DNA of 64,000 nt from Prosapia bicincta. Its lineage: Eukaryota > Arthropoda > Insecta > Hemiptera > Cercopidae. This document shows, one piece after another, positions 25,931 through 39,100 of the stretch; position 1 is the first letter of the stretch, and each line of letters starts with the position of its first letter. Under the pieces are notes generated by a model that saw only the letters and a program-made list of their open reading frames with translations, searched no databases and had not been told where the DNA came from. Where the stretch lies: positions 6,796,131-6,860,130 of the forward strand of contig JBAIZL010000010.1 of the NCBI GenBank assembly GCA_036971475.1, in the 5' to 3' direction. The position numbers and the translations under genes are program-made.

Positions 25931-28900
25931 GTAGATAAAGGTCCAATATAACAATCTGGACACATTAAATTAGATGAGTTATTCAAGTACTCTTTGGTCG
26001 GTCGGGCTACTCCATCCAAGCCTCTGTAGTAACAGTGTCCGACTCTTAGCATAGGGTTAGCTGGAAGTAGATAAAGGTCCAATATAACAATCTGGACCCA
26101 TTAAATTAGATGAGTTATTCAAGTACTCTTTGGTCGGTCGGGCTACTCCATCCAAGCCTCTGTAGTAACAGTGTCCGACTCTTAGCATAGGGTTAGCTGG
26201 AAGTAGATAAAGGTCCAGTATAACAATCTGGACCCATTAAATTAGATGAGTTATTCAAGTACTCTTTGGTCGGTCGGGCTACTCCATCCAAGCCTTTGTA
26301 GTAACAGTGTCCGACTCTTAGCATAGGGTCAGCTGGAAGTAGATAAAGGTCCAATATAACAATCTGGACACATTAAATTAGATGAGTTATTCAAGTACTC
26401 TTTGGTCGGTCGGGCTACTCCATCCAAGCCTTTGTAGTAACAGTGTCCGACTCTTAGCATAGGGTCAGCTGGAAGTAGATAAAGGTCCAGTATAACAATC
26501 TGGACCCATTAAATTAGATGAGTTTTTCAAGTACACTTTGGTCGGTCGGGCTACTCCAACCCAGCCTTTGTAGTAACAGTGTCCGACTATTAGCATAGGG
26601 TCAGCTGGAAGTAGATAAAGGTCCAGTATAACAATCTGGACCCATTAAATTACATGAGTTTTTCAAGTACTCTTTGGTCGGTCGGGCTACTCCATCCAAG
26701 CCTCTGTAGTAACAGTGTCCGACTCTTAGCATAGGGTCAGCTGGATGTAGATAAAGGTCCAGTATAACAATCTAGACCCATTAAATTAGATGAGTTTTTC
26801 AAGTACTCTTTGGTCGGTCGGGCTACTCCATCCAATCCTCTGTAGTAACAGTGTCCGACTCTTAGCATAGGGTCAGCTGGAAGTAGATAAAGGTCCAGTA
26901 TAACAATCTGGACCCATTAAATTAGATGAGTTTTTCAAGTACTCTTTGGTCGGTCGGGCTACTCCATCCCAGCCTTTGTAGTAACAGTGTCCGACTCTTA
27001 GCATAGGGTCAGCTGGAAGTAGATAAAGGTCCAGTATAACAATCTAGACCCATTAAATTAGATGAGTTTTTCAAGTACTCTTTGGTCGGTCGGGCTACTC
27101 CATCCCAGCCTTTGTAGTAACAGTGTCCGACTCTTAGCATAGGGTCAGCTGGAAGTAGATAAAGGTCCAGTATAACAATCTAGACCCATTAAATTAGATG
27201 AGTTTTTCAAGTACTCTTTGGTCGGTCGGGCTACTCCATCCCAGCCTTTGTAGTAACAGTGTCCGACTCTTAGCATAGGGTCAGCTGGAAGTAGATAAAG
27301 GTCCAGTATAACAATCTGGACCCATTAAATTAGATGAGTTTTTCAAGTACTCTTTGGTCGGTCGGGCTACTCCATCCCAGCCTTTGTAGTAACAGTGTCC
27401 GACTCTTAGCATAGGGTCAGCTGGAAGTAGATAAAGGTCCACTATAACAATCTAGACCCATTAAATTAGATGAGTTTTTCAAGTACTCTTTGGTCGGTCG
27501 GGCTACTCCATCCCAGCCTTTGTAGTAACAGTGTCCGACTCTTAGCATAGGGTCAGCTGGAAGTAGATAAAGGTCCAGTATAACAATCTGGACCCATTAA
27601 ATTAGATGAGTTTTTCAAGTACTCTTTGGTCGGTCGGGCTACTCCATCCCAGCCTTTGTAGTAACAGTGTCCGACTCTTAGCATAGGGTCAGCTGGAAGT
27701 AGATAAAGGTCCAGTATAACAATCTGGACCCATTAAATTAGATGAGTTTTTCAAGTACTCTTTGGTCGGTCGGGCTACTCCATCCCAGCCTTTGTAGTAA
27801 CAGTGTCCGACTCTTAGCATAGGGTCAGCTGGAAGTAGATAAAGGTCCAGTATAACAATCTAGACCCATTAAATTAGATGAGTTTTTCAAGTACTCTTTG
27901 GTCGGTCGGGCTACTCCATCCCAGCCTTTGTAGTAACAGTGTCCTACTATTAGCATAGGGTCAGCTGAAAGTAGATAAAGGTCCAGTATAACAATCTAGA
28001 CCCATTAAATTAGATGAGTTTTTCAAGTACTCTTTGGTCGGTCGGGCTACTCCATCCCAGCCTTTGTAGTAACAGTGTCCGACCCTTAGCATAGGGTCAG
28101 CTGGATGTAGATAAAGGTCCAGTATAACAATCTAGACCCATTAAATTAGATGAGTTTTTCAAGTACTCTTTGGTCGGTCGGGCTACTCCATCCAATCCTC
28201 TGTAGTAACAGTGTCCGACTCTTAGCATAGGGTCAGCTGGAAGTAGATAAAGGTCCAGTATAACAATCTGGACCCATTAAATTAGATGGGTTTTTCAAGT
28301 ACTCTTTGGTCGGTCGGGCTACTCCATCCCAGCCTTTGTAGTAACAGTGTCCGACTCTTAGCATAGGGTCAGCTGGATGTAGATAAAGGTCCAGTATAAC
28401 AATCTAGACCCATTAAATTAGATGAGTTTTTCAAGTACTCTTTGGTCGGTCGGGCTACTCCATCCAATCCTCTGTAGTAACAGTGTCCGACTCTTATCAT
28501 AGGGTCAGCTGGAAGTAGATAAAGGTCCAGTATAACAATCTGGACCCATTAAATTAGATGAGTTTTTCAAGTACTGTTTGGTCGGTCGGGCTACTCCATC
28601 CAATCCTCTGTAGTAACAGTGTCCGACTCTTAGCATAGGGTCAGCTGGAAGTAGATAAAGGTCCAGTATAACAATCTGGACCCATTAAATTAGATGAGTT
28701 TTTCAAGTACTCTTTGGTCGGTCGGGCTACTCCATCCCAGCCTTTGTAGTAACAGTGTCCGACTCTTAGCATAGGGTCAGCTGGAAGTAGATAAAGGTCC
28801 AGTATAACAATCTAGACCCATTAAATTAGATGAGTTTTTCAAGTACTCTTTGGTCGGTCGGGCTACTCCATCCAATCCTCTGTAGTAACAGTGTCCGACT

Positions 28901-30090
28901 CTTAGCATAGGGTCAGCTGGAAGTAGATAAAGGTCCAGTATAACAATCTAGACCCATTAAATTAGATGAGTTTTTCAAGTACTCTTTGGTCGGTCGGGCT
29001 ACTCCATCCAATCCTCTGTAGTAACAGTGTCCGACTCTTAGCATAGGGTCAGCTGGAAGTAGATAAAGGTCCAGTATAACAATCTGGACCCATTAAATTA
29101 GATGAGTTTTTCAAGTACTCTTTGGTCGGTCGGGCTACTCCATCCAATCCTCTGTAGTAACAGTGTCCGACTCTTAGCATAGGGTCAGCTGGAAGTAGAT
29201 AAAGGTCCAGTATAACAATCTGGACCCATTAAATTAGATGAGTTTTTCAAGTACTCTTTGGTCGGTCGGGCTACTACATCCAAGCCTCTGTAGTAACAGT
29301 GTCCGACTCTTAGCATAGGGTCAGCTGGAAGTAGATAAAGGTCCAGTATAACAATCTGGACCCATTAAATTAGATGAGTTTTTCAAGTACTCTTTGGTCG
29401 GTCGGGCTACTCCATCCCAGCCTTTGTAGTAACAGTGTCCGACTCTTAGCATAGGGTCAGCTGGATGTAGATAAAGGTCCAGTATAACAATCTAGACCCA
29501 TTAAATTAGATGAGTTTTTCAAGTACTCTTTGGTCGGTCGGGCTACTCCATCCAATCCTCTGTAGTAACAGTGTCCGACTCTTAGCATAGGGTCAGCTGG
29601 AAGTAGATAAAGGTCCAGTATAACAATCTGGACCCATTAAATTAGATGAGTTTTTCAAGTACTCTTTGGTCCGTCGGGCTACTCCATCCCAGCCTTTGTA
29701 GTAACAGTGTCCGACTCTTAGCATAGGGTCAGCTGGAAGTAGATAAAGGTCCAGTATAACAATCTGGACCCATTAAATTAGATGAGTTATTCAAGTACTC
29801 TTTGGTCGGTCGGGCTACTCCATCCCAGCCTTTGTAGTAACAGTGTCCTACTATTAGCATAGGGTTAGCTGGAAGTAGATAAAGGTCCAGTATAACAATC
29901 TGGACCCATTAAATTAGATGAGTTTTTCAAGTACTCTTTGGTCGGTCGGGCTACTCCATCCCAGCCTTTGTAGTAACAGTGTCCGACTCTTAGCATAGGG
30001 TCAGCTGGAAGTAGATAAAGGTCCAGTATAACAATCTGGACCCATTAAATTAAATGAGTTATTCAAGTACTCTTTGGTCGGTCGGGCTAC
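25931..30090 (+). repeat. Higher-order repeat C, copy 1 (31-33 monomers, imperfect)
   Basis: This block pairs with 30146-34340 at offsets that drift: 4216 bp (31 monomers) for the aatataac/ctggacaca markers at 25945 and 26353, 4352 bp (32) for ctactccaac at 26551, 4488 bp (33) for the series from about 28200 to 29420, and back to 4352 bp near 29826. The monomers are dominated by cccagccttt and ccaatcctct variants. From about 26960 to 28060, nine consecutive monomers are of the cccagccttt type, which the second copy does not share. Confidence 0.78.
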
Positions 30091-30145
30091 TCCATCCAAG
30101 CCTTTGTAGTAACAATGTCCGACTCTTAGCATAGGCTCAGCTGGA

Positions 30146-33100
30146 AGTAGATAAAGGTCCAATATAACAATCTGGACACATTAAATTAGATGAGTTATTC
30201 AAGTACTCTTTGGTCGGTCGGGCTACTCCATCCAAGCCTCTGTAGTAACAGTGTCCGACTCTTAGCATAGGGTTAGCTGGAAGTAGATAAAGGGCCAATA
30301 TAACAATCTGGACCCATTAAATTAGATGAGTTATTCAAGTACTCTTTGGTCGGTCGGGCTACTCCATCCAAGCCTCTGTAGTAACAGTGTCCGACTCTTA
30401 GCATAGGGTTAGCTGGAAGTAGATAAAGGTCCAGTATAACAATCTGGACCCATTAAATTAGATGAGTTATTCAAGTACTCTTTGGTCGGTCGGGCTACTC
30501 CATCCAAGCCTTTGTAGTAACAGTGTCCGACTCTTAGCATAGGGTCAGCTGGAAGTAGATAAAGGTCCAATATAACAATCTGGACACATTAAATTAGATG
30601 AGTTATTCAAGTACTCTTTGGTCGGTCGGGCTACTCCATCCAAGCCTTTGTAGTAACAGTGTCCGACTCTTAGCATAGGGTCAGCTGGAAGTAGATAAAG
30701 GTCCAGTATAACAATCTGGACCCATTAAATTAGATGAGTTTTTCAAGTACTCTTTGGTCGGTCGGGCTACTCCATCCAAGCCTTTGTAGTAACAATGTCC
30801 GACTCTTAGCATAGGGTCAGCTGGAAGTAGATAAAGGTCCAGTATAACAATCTAGACCCATTAAATTAGATGGGTTTTTCAAGTACACTTTGGTCGGTCG
30901 GGCTACTCCAACCCAGCCTTTGTAGTAACAGTGTCCGACTATTAGCATAGGGTCAGCTGGAAGTAGATAAAGGTCCAGTATAACAATCTGGACCCATTAA
31001 ATTACATGAGTTTTTCAAGTACTCTTTGGTCGGTCGGGCTACTCCATCCAAGCCTCTGTAGTAACAGTGTCCGACTCTTAGCATAGGGTCAGCTGGATGT
31101 AGATAAAGGTCCAGTATAACAATCTAGACCCATTAAATTAGATGAGTTTTTCAAGTACTCTTTGGTCGGTCGGGCTACTCCATCCAATCCTCTGTAGTAA
31201 CAGTGTCCGACTCTTAGCATAGGGTCAGCTGGAAGTAGATAAAGGTCCAGTATAACAATCTGGACCCATTAAATTACATGAGTTTTTCAAGTACTCTTTG
31301 GTCGGTCGGGCTACTCCATCCAAGCCTCTGTAGTAACAGTGTCCGACTCTTAGCATAGGGTCAGCTGGATGTAGATAAAGGTCCAGTATAACAATCTAGA
31401 CCCATTAAATTAGATGAGTTTTTCAAGTACTCTTTGGTCGGTCGGGCTACTCCATCCAATCCTCTGTAGTAACAGTGTCCTACTATTAGCATAGGGTCAG
31501 CTGGAAGTAGATAAAGGTCCAGTATAACAACCTGGACCCATTAAATTAGATGAGTTTTTCAAGTACTCTTTGGTCGGTCGGGCTACTACATCCAAGCCTC
31601 TGTAGTAACAGTGTCCGACTCTTAGCATAGGGTCAGCTGGAAGTAGATAAAGGTCCAGTATAACAATCTGGACCCATTAAATTAGATGAGTTTTTCAAGT
31701 ATTCTTTGGTCGGTCGGGCTACTCCATCCCAGCCTTTGTAGTAACAGTGTCCTACTATTAGCATAGGGTCAGCTGGAAGTAGATAAAGGTCCAGTATAAC
31801 AATCTGGACCCATTAAATTAGTTGAGTTTTTCAAGTACTCTTTGGTCGGTCGGGCTACTCCATCCAATCCTCTGTAGTAACAGTGTCCTACTATTAGCAT
31901 AGGGTCAGCTGGAAGTAGATAAAGGTCCAGTATAACAATCTGGACCCATTAAATTAGTTGAGTTTTTCAAGTACTCTTTGGTCGGTCGGGCTACTCCATC
32001 CCAGCCTTTGTAGTAACAGTGTCCTACTATTAGCATAGGGTCAGCTGGAAGTAGATAAAGGTCCAGTATAACAATCTGGACCCATTAAATTAGATGAGTT
32101 TTTCAAGTACTCTTTGGTCGGTCGGGCTACTCCATCCCAGCCTTTGTAGTAACAGTGTCCTACTATTAGCATAGGGTCAGCTGGAAGTAGATAAAGGTCC
32201 AGTATAACAATCTGGACCCATTAAATTAGATGAGTTTTTCAAGTACTCTTTGGTCGGTCGGGCTACTCCATCCCAGCCTTTGTAGTAACAGTGTCCTACT
32301 ATTAGCATAGGGTCAGCTGGAAGTAGATAAAGGTCCAGTATAACAATCTGGACCCATTAAATTAGATGAGTTTTTCAAGTACTCTTTGGTCGGTCGGGCT
32401 ACTCCATCCAAGCCTCTGTAGTAACAGTGTCCTACTATTAGCATAGGGTTAGCTGGAAGTAGATAAATTTCCAGTATAACAATCTAGACCCATTAAATTA
32501 GATGAGTTTTTCAAGTACTCTTTGGTCGGTCGGGCTACTCCATCCCAGCCTTTGTAGTAACAGTGTCCGACTCTTAGCATAGGGTCAGCTGGATGTAGAT
32601 AAAGGTCCAGTATAACAATCTAGACCCATTAAATTAGATGAGTTTTTCAAGTACTCTTTGGTCGGTCGGGCTACTCCATCCAATCCTCTGTAGTAACAGT
32701 GTCCGACTCTTAGCATAGGGTCAGCTGGAAGTAGATAAAGGTCCAGTATAACAATCTGGACCCATTAAATTTGATGAGTTTTTCAAGTACTCTTTGGTCG
32801 GTCGGGCTACTCCATCCCAGCCTTTGTAGTAACAGTGTCCGACTCTTAGCATAGGGTCAGCTGGATGTAGATAAAGGTCCAGTATAACAATCTAGACCCA
32901 TTAAATTAGATGAGTTTTTCAAGTACTCTTTGGTCGGTCGGGCTACTCCATCCAATCCTCTGTAGTAACAGTGTCCGACTCTTAGCATAGGGTCAGCTGG
33001 AAGTAGATAAAGGTCCAGTATAACAATCTGGACCCATTAAATTAGATGAGTTTTTCAAGTACTCTTTGGTCGGTCGGGCTACTCCATCCAATCCTCTGTA

Positions 33101-34340
33101 GTAACAGTGTCCGACTCTTAGCATAGGGTCAGCTGGAAGTAGATAAAGGTCCAGTATAACAATCTGGACCCATTAAATTAGATGAGTTTTTCAAGTACCC
33201 TTTGGTCGGTCGGGCTACTCCATCCCAGCCTTTGTAGTAACAGTGTCCGACTCTTAGCATAGGGTCAGCTGGAAGTAGATAAAGGTCCAGTATAACAATC
33301 TAGACCCATTAAATTAGATGAGTTTTTCAAGTACTCTCTGGTCGGTCGGGCTACTCCATCCAATCCTCTGTAGTAACAGTGTCCGACTCTTAGCATAGGG
33401 TCAGCTGGAAGTAGATAAAGGTCCAGTATAACAATCTAGACCCATTAAATTAGATGAGTTTTTCAAGTACTCTTTGGTCGGTCGGGCTACTCCATCCAAT
33501 CCTCTGTAGTAACAGTGTCCGAATCTTAGCATAGGGTCAGCTGGAAGTAGATAAAGGTCCAGTATAACAATCTGGACCCATTAAATTAGATGAGTTTTTC
33601 AAGTACTCTTTGGTCGGTCGGGCTACTCCATCCAATCCTCTGTAGTAACAGTGTCCGACTCTTAGCATAGGGTCAGCTGGAAGTAGATAAAGGTCCAGTA
33701 TAACAATCTGGACCCATTAAATTAGATGAGTTTTTCAAGTACTCTTTGGTCGGTCGGGCTACTACATCCAAGCCTCTGTAGTAACAGTGTCCGACTCTTA
33801 GCATAGGGTCAGCTGGAAGTAGATAAAGGTCCAGTATAACAATCTGGACCCATTAAATTAGATGAGTTTTTCAAGTACTCTTTGGTCGGTCGGGCTACTC
33901 CATCCCAGCCTTTGTAGTAACAGTGTCCGACTCTTAGCATAGGGTCAGCTGGATGTAGATAAAGGTCCAGTATAACAATCTAGACCCATTAAATTAGATG
34001 AGTTTTTCAAGTACTCTTTGGTCGGTCGGGCTACTCCATCCAATCCTCTGTAGTAACAGTGTCCGACTCTTAGCATAGGGTCAGCTGGAAGTAGATAAAG
34101 GTCCAGTATAACAATCTGGACCCATTAAATTAGATGAGTTTTTCAAGTACTCTTTGGTCGGTCGGGCTACTCCATCCCAGCCTTTGTAGTAACAGTGTCC
34201 TACTATTAGCATAGGGTTAGCTGGAAGTAGATAAAGGTCCAGTATAACAATCTGGACCCATTAAATTAGATGAGTTTTTCAAGTACTCTTTGGTCGGTCG
34301 GGCTACTCCATCCCAGCCTTTGTAGTAACAGTGTCCGACT
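30146..34340 (+). repeat. Higher-order repeat C, copy 2 (31-33 monomers, imperfect)
   Basis: This repeats the marker order of 25931-30090 with whole-monomer insertions and losses. Its middle (about 31.4-32.4 kb) is rich in a gtcctactattagc variant rather than the run of gactctt monomers in copy 1. All changes are in units of whole monomers, so the 136-bp register is kept. Confidence 0.75.
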
Positions 34341-36100
34341 CTTAGCATAGGGTCAGCTGGAAGTAGATAAAGGTCCAGTATAACAATCTGGACCCATTAA
34401 ATTACATGAGTTTTTCAAGTACTCTTTGGTCGGTCGGGCTACTCCATCCAAGCCTTTGTAGTAAGAGTTTCCGACTATTAGCATAGGGTCAGCTGGAAGT
34501 AGATAAAGGTCCAGTATAACAATCTGGACCCATTAAATTAGATGAGTTTTTCAAGTACTCTCTGGTCGGTCGGGCTACTCCATCCCAGCCTTTGTAGTAA
34601 CAGTGTCCGACTCTTAGCATAGGGTCAGCTGGATGTAGATAAAGGTCCAGTATAACAATCTAGACCCATTAAATTAGATGAGTTTTTCAAGTACTCTTTG
34701 GTCGGTCGGGCTACTCCATCCCAGCCTCTGTAGTAACAGTGTCCGACTCTTAGCATAGGGTCAGCTGGATGTAGATAAAGGTCCAGTATAACAATCTAGA
34801 CCCATTAAATTAGATGCGTTTTTCAAGTACTCTTTGGTCGGTCGGGCTACTCCATCCAATCCTCTGTAGTAACAGTGTCCGACTCTTAGCATAGGGTCAG
34901 CTGGAAGTAGATAAAGGTCCAGTATAACAATCTGGACCCATTAAATTAGATGAGTTTTTCAAGTACTCTTTGGTCGGTCGGGCTACTCCATCCAAGCCTC
35001 TGTAGTAACAGTGTCCGACTCTTATCATAGGGTTAGCTGGAAGTAGATAAAGGTCCAGTATAACAATCTGGACCCATTAAATTAGATGAGTTATTCAAGT
35101 ACTCTTTGGTCGGTCGGGCTACTCCATCCCAGCCTCTGTAGTAACAGTGTCCGACTCTTAGCATAGGGTCAGCTGGATGTAGATAAAGGTCCAGTATAAC
35201 AATCTAGACCCATTAAATTAGATGAGTTTTTCAAGTACTCTTTGGTCGGTCGGGCTACTCCATCCCAGCCTCTGTAGTAACAGTGTCCGACTCTTAGCAT
35301 AGGGTCAGCTGGATGTAGATAAAGGTCCAGTATAACAATCTAGACCCATTAAATTAGATGAGTTTTTCAAGTACTCTTTGGTCGGTCGGGCTACTCCATC
35401 CAATCCTCTGTAGTAACAGTGTCCGACTCTTAGCATAGGGTCAGCTGGAAGTAGATAAAGGTCCAGTATAACAATCTGGACCCATTAAATTAGATGAGTT
35501 TTTCAAGTACTCTTTGGTCGGTCGGGCTACTCCATCCAAGCCTCTGTAGTAACAGTGTCCGACTCTTAGCATAGGGTTAGCTGGAAGTAGATAAAGGTCC
35601 AGTATAACAATCTGGACCCATTAAATTACATGAGTTTTTCAAGTACTCTTTGGTCGGTCGGGCTACTCCATCCAAGCCTTTGTAGTAAGAGTGTCCGACT
35701 ATTAGCATAGGGTCAGCTGGAAGTAGATAAAGGTCCAGTATAACAATCTGGACCCATTAAATTAGATGAGTTTTTCAAGTACTCTTTGGTCGGTCGGGCT
35801 ACTCCATCCAAGCCTCTGTAGTAACAGTGTCCGACTCTTATCATAGGGTCAGCTGGATGTAGATAAAGGTCCAGTATAACAATCTAGACCCATTAAATTA
35901 GATGAGTTTTTCAAGTACTCTTTGGTCGGTCGGGCTACTCCATCCAAGCCTCTGTAGTAACAGTGTCCGACTATTAGCATAGGGTCAGCTGGATGTAGAT
36001 AAAGGTCCAGTATAACAATCTAGACCCATTAAATTAGATGAGTTTTTCAAGTACTCTTTGGTCGGTCGGGCTACTCCATCCAAGCCTCTGTAGTAACAGT
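34341..36100 (+). repeat. Satellite monomers without an assigned higher-order unit
   Basis: About thirteen monomers mixing cccagcctct, ccaatcctct and caagcctct variants with frequent ggatgtag and ctagacc changes. They link the central variant domain to the 41-monomer unit. No clear internal period longer than one monomer was established. Confidence 0.7.
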
Positions 36101-39100
36101 GTCCGACTCTTATCATAGGGTCAGCTGGATGTAGATAAGGGTCCAGTATAACAATCTAGACCCATTAAATTAGATGAGTTATTCAAGTACTCTTTGGTCG
36201 GTCGGGCTACTCCATCCAAGCCTCTGTAGTAACAGTGTCCGACTATTAGCATAGGGTTAGCTGGAAGTAGATAAAGGTCCAGTATAACAATCAGGACCCA
36301 TTAAATTAGATGAGTTATTCAAGTACTCTTTGGTCGGTCGGGCTACTCCATCCAAGCCTCTGTAGCAACAGTGTCCGACTCTTAGCATAGGGTTAGCTGG
36401 AAGTAGATAAAGGTCCAGTATAACAATCAGGACCCATTAAACTAGATGAGTTATTCAAGTACTCTTTGGTCGGTCGGGCTACTCCATCCAAGCCTCTGTA
36501 GTAACAGTGTCCGACTCTTATCATAGGGTCAGCTGGATGTAGATAAAGGTCCAGTATAACAATCTAGACCCATTAAATTAGATGAGTTTTTCAAGTACTC
36601 TTTGGTCGGTCGGGCTACTCCATCCAAGCCTCTGTAGTAACAGTGTCCGACTCTTAGCATAGGGTTAGCTGGAAGTAGATAAAGGTCCAGTATAACAATC
36701 TGGACCCATTAAATTAGATGAGTTTTTCAAGTACACTTTGGTCGGTCGGGCTACTCCATCCAAGCCTCTGTAGTAACAGTGTCCGACTCTTAGCATAGGG
36801 TCAGCTGGAAGTAGATAAAGGTCCAGTATAACGATCAGGACCCTTTAAATTAGATGAGTTTTTCAAGTACTCTTTGGTCGGTCGGGCTACTCCATCCAAG
36901 CCTCTGTAGCAACAGTGTCCGACTCTTAGCATAGGGTTAGCTGGAAGTAGATAAAGGTCCAGTATAACAATCAGGACCCATTAAACTAGATGAGTTATTC
37001 AAGTACTCTTTGGTCGGTCGGGCTACTCCATCCAAGCCTCTGTAGTAACAGTGTCCGACTCTTAGCATAGGGTCAGCTGGAAGTAGATAAAGGTCCAGTA
37101 TAACAATCTAGACCCATTAAATTAGATGAGTTATTCAAGTACCCTTTGGTCGGTCGGGCTACTACATCCAAGCCCCTGTAGCAACAGTGTCCGACTCTTA
37201 GCATAGGGTCAGCTGGAAGTAGATAAAGGTCCAGTATAACAATCTGGACTCAAAAAATTAGATGAGTTATTCAAGTACGCTTTGGTCGGTCGGGCTACTC
37301 CATAGAAGCCTCTGTAGTAACAGTGTCCGATTCTTAGCATAGGGTCAGCTGGAAGTAGATAAAGGTCCAGTATAACAATCAGGACCCATTAAATTAGATG
37401 AGTTATTCAAGTACTCTTTGGTCGGTCGGGCTACTCCATCCAAGCCTCTGTAGTAACAGTGTCCGACTCTTAGCATAGGGTCAGCTGGAAGTAGATAAAG
37501 GTCCAGTATAACAATCTGGACCCATTAAATTAGATGAGTTATTCAAGTACTCTTTGGTCGGTCGGGCTACTCCATCCAAGCCTCTGTAGTAACAGTGTCC
37601 GACTCTTAGCATAGGGTCAGCTGGAAGTAGATAAAGGTCCAGTATAACAATCTGGACCCATTAAATTAAATGAGTTATTCAAGTACTCTTTGGTCGGTCG
37701 GGCTACTCCATCCAAGCCTTTGTAGTAACAATGTCCGACTCTTAGCATAGGCTCAGCTGGAAGTAGATAAAGGTCCAATATAACAATCTGGACACATTAA
37801 ATTAGATGAGTTATTCAAGTACTCTTTGGTCGGTCGGGCTACTCCATCCAAGCCTCTGTAGTAACAGTGTCCGACTCTTAGCATAGGGTCAGCTGGAAGT
37901 AGATAAAGGTCCAGTATAACAATCTGGACCCATTAAATTAGATGAGTTATTCAAGTACTCTTTGGTCGGTCGGGCTACTCCATCCAAGCCTCTGTAGTAA
38001 CAGTGTCCGACTCTTAGCATAGGGTCAGCTGGATGTAGATAAAGGTCCAGTATAACAATCTAGACCCATTAAATTAGATGAGTTTTTCAAGTACTCTTTG
38101 GTCGGTCGGGCTACTCCATCCAAGCCTTTGTAGTAACAATGTCCGACTCTTAGCATAGGGTCAGCTGGAAGTAGATAAAGGTCCAGTATAACAATCTAGA
38201 CCCATTAAATTAGATGAGTTTTTCAAGTACTCTTTGGTCGGTCGGGCTACTCCATCCCAGCCTTTGTAGTAACAGTGTCCGACTATTAGCATAGGGTCAG
38301 CTGGAAGTAGATTAAGGTCCAGTATAACAATCTGGACCCATTAAATTACATGAGTTTTTCAAGTACTCTTTGGTCGGTCGGGCTACTCCATCCAAGCCTC
38401 TGTAGTAACAGTGTCCGACTCTTAGCATAGGGTCAGCTGGAAGTAGATAAAGGTCCAGTATAACAATCTGGACCCATTAAATTAGATGAGTTTTTCAAGT
38501 ACTCTTTGGTCGGTCGGGCTGCTCCATCCAAGCCTCTGTAGTAACAGTGTCCGACTCTTAGCATAGGGTCAGCTGGAAGTAGATAAAGGTCCAGTATAAC
38601 AATCTGGACCCATTAAATTAGATGAGTTTTTCAAGTACTCTTTGGTCGGTCGGGCTACTCCATCCAAGCCTCTGTAGTAACAGTGTCCGACTCTTAGCAT
38701 AGGGTCAGCTGGAAGTAGATAAAGGTCCAGTATAACAATCTGGACCCATTAAATTAGATGAGTTTTTCAAGTACTCTTTGGTCGGTCGGGCTGCTCCATC
38801 CAAGCCTCTGTAGTAACAGTGTCCGACTCTTAGCATAGGGTCAGCTGGAAGTAGATAAAGGTCCAGTATAACAATCTAGACCCATTAAATTAGATGAGTT
38901 TTTCAAGTACTCTTTGGTCGGTCGGGCTACTCCATCCAAGCCTCTGTAGTAACAGTGTCCGACTCTTAGCATAGGGTCAGCTGGAAGTAGATAAAGGTCC
39001 AGTATAACAATCTGGACCCATTAAATTAGATGAGTTTTTCAAGTAATCTTTGGTCGGTCGGGCTACTCCATCCAAGCCTCTATAGTAACAGTGTCCGACT

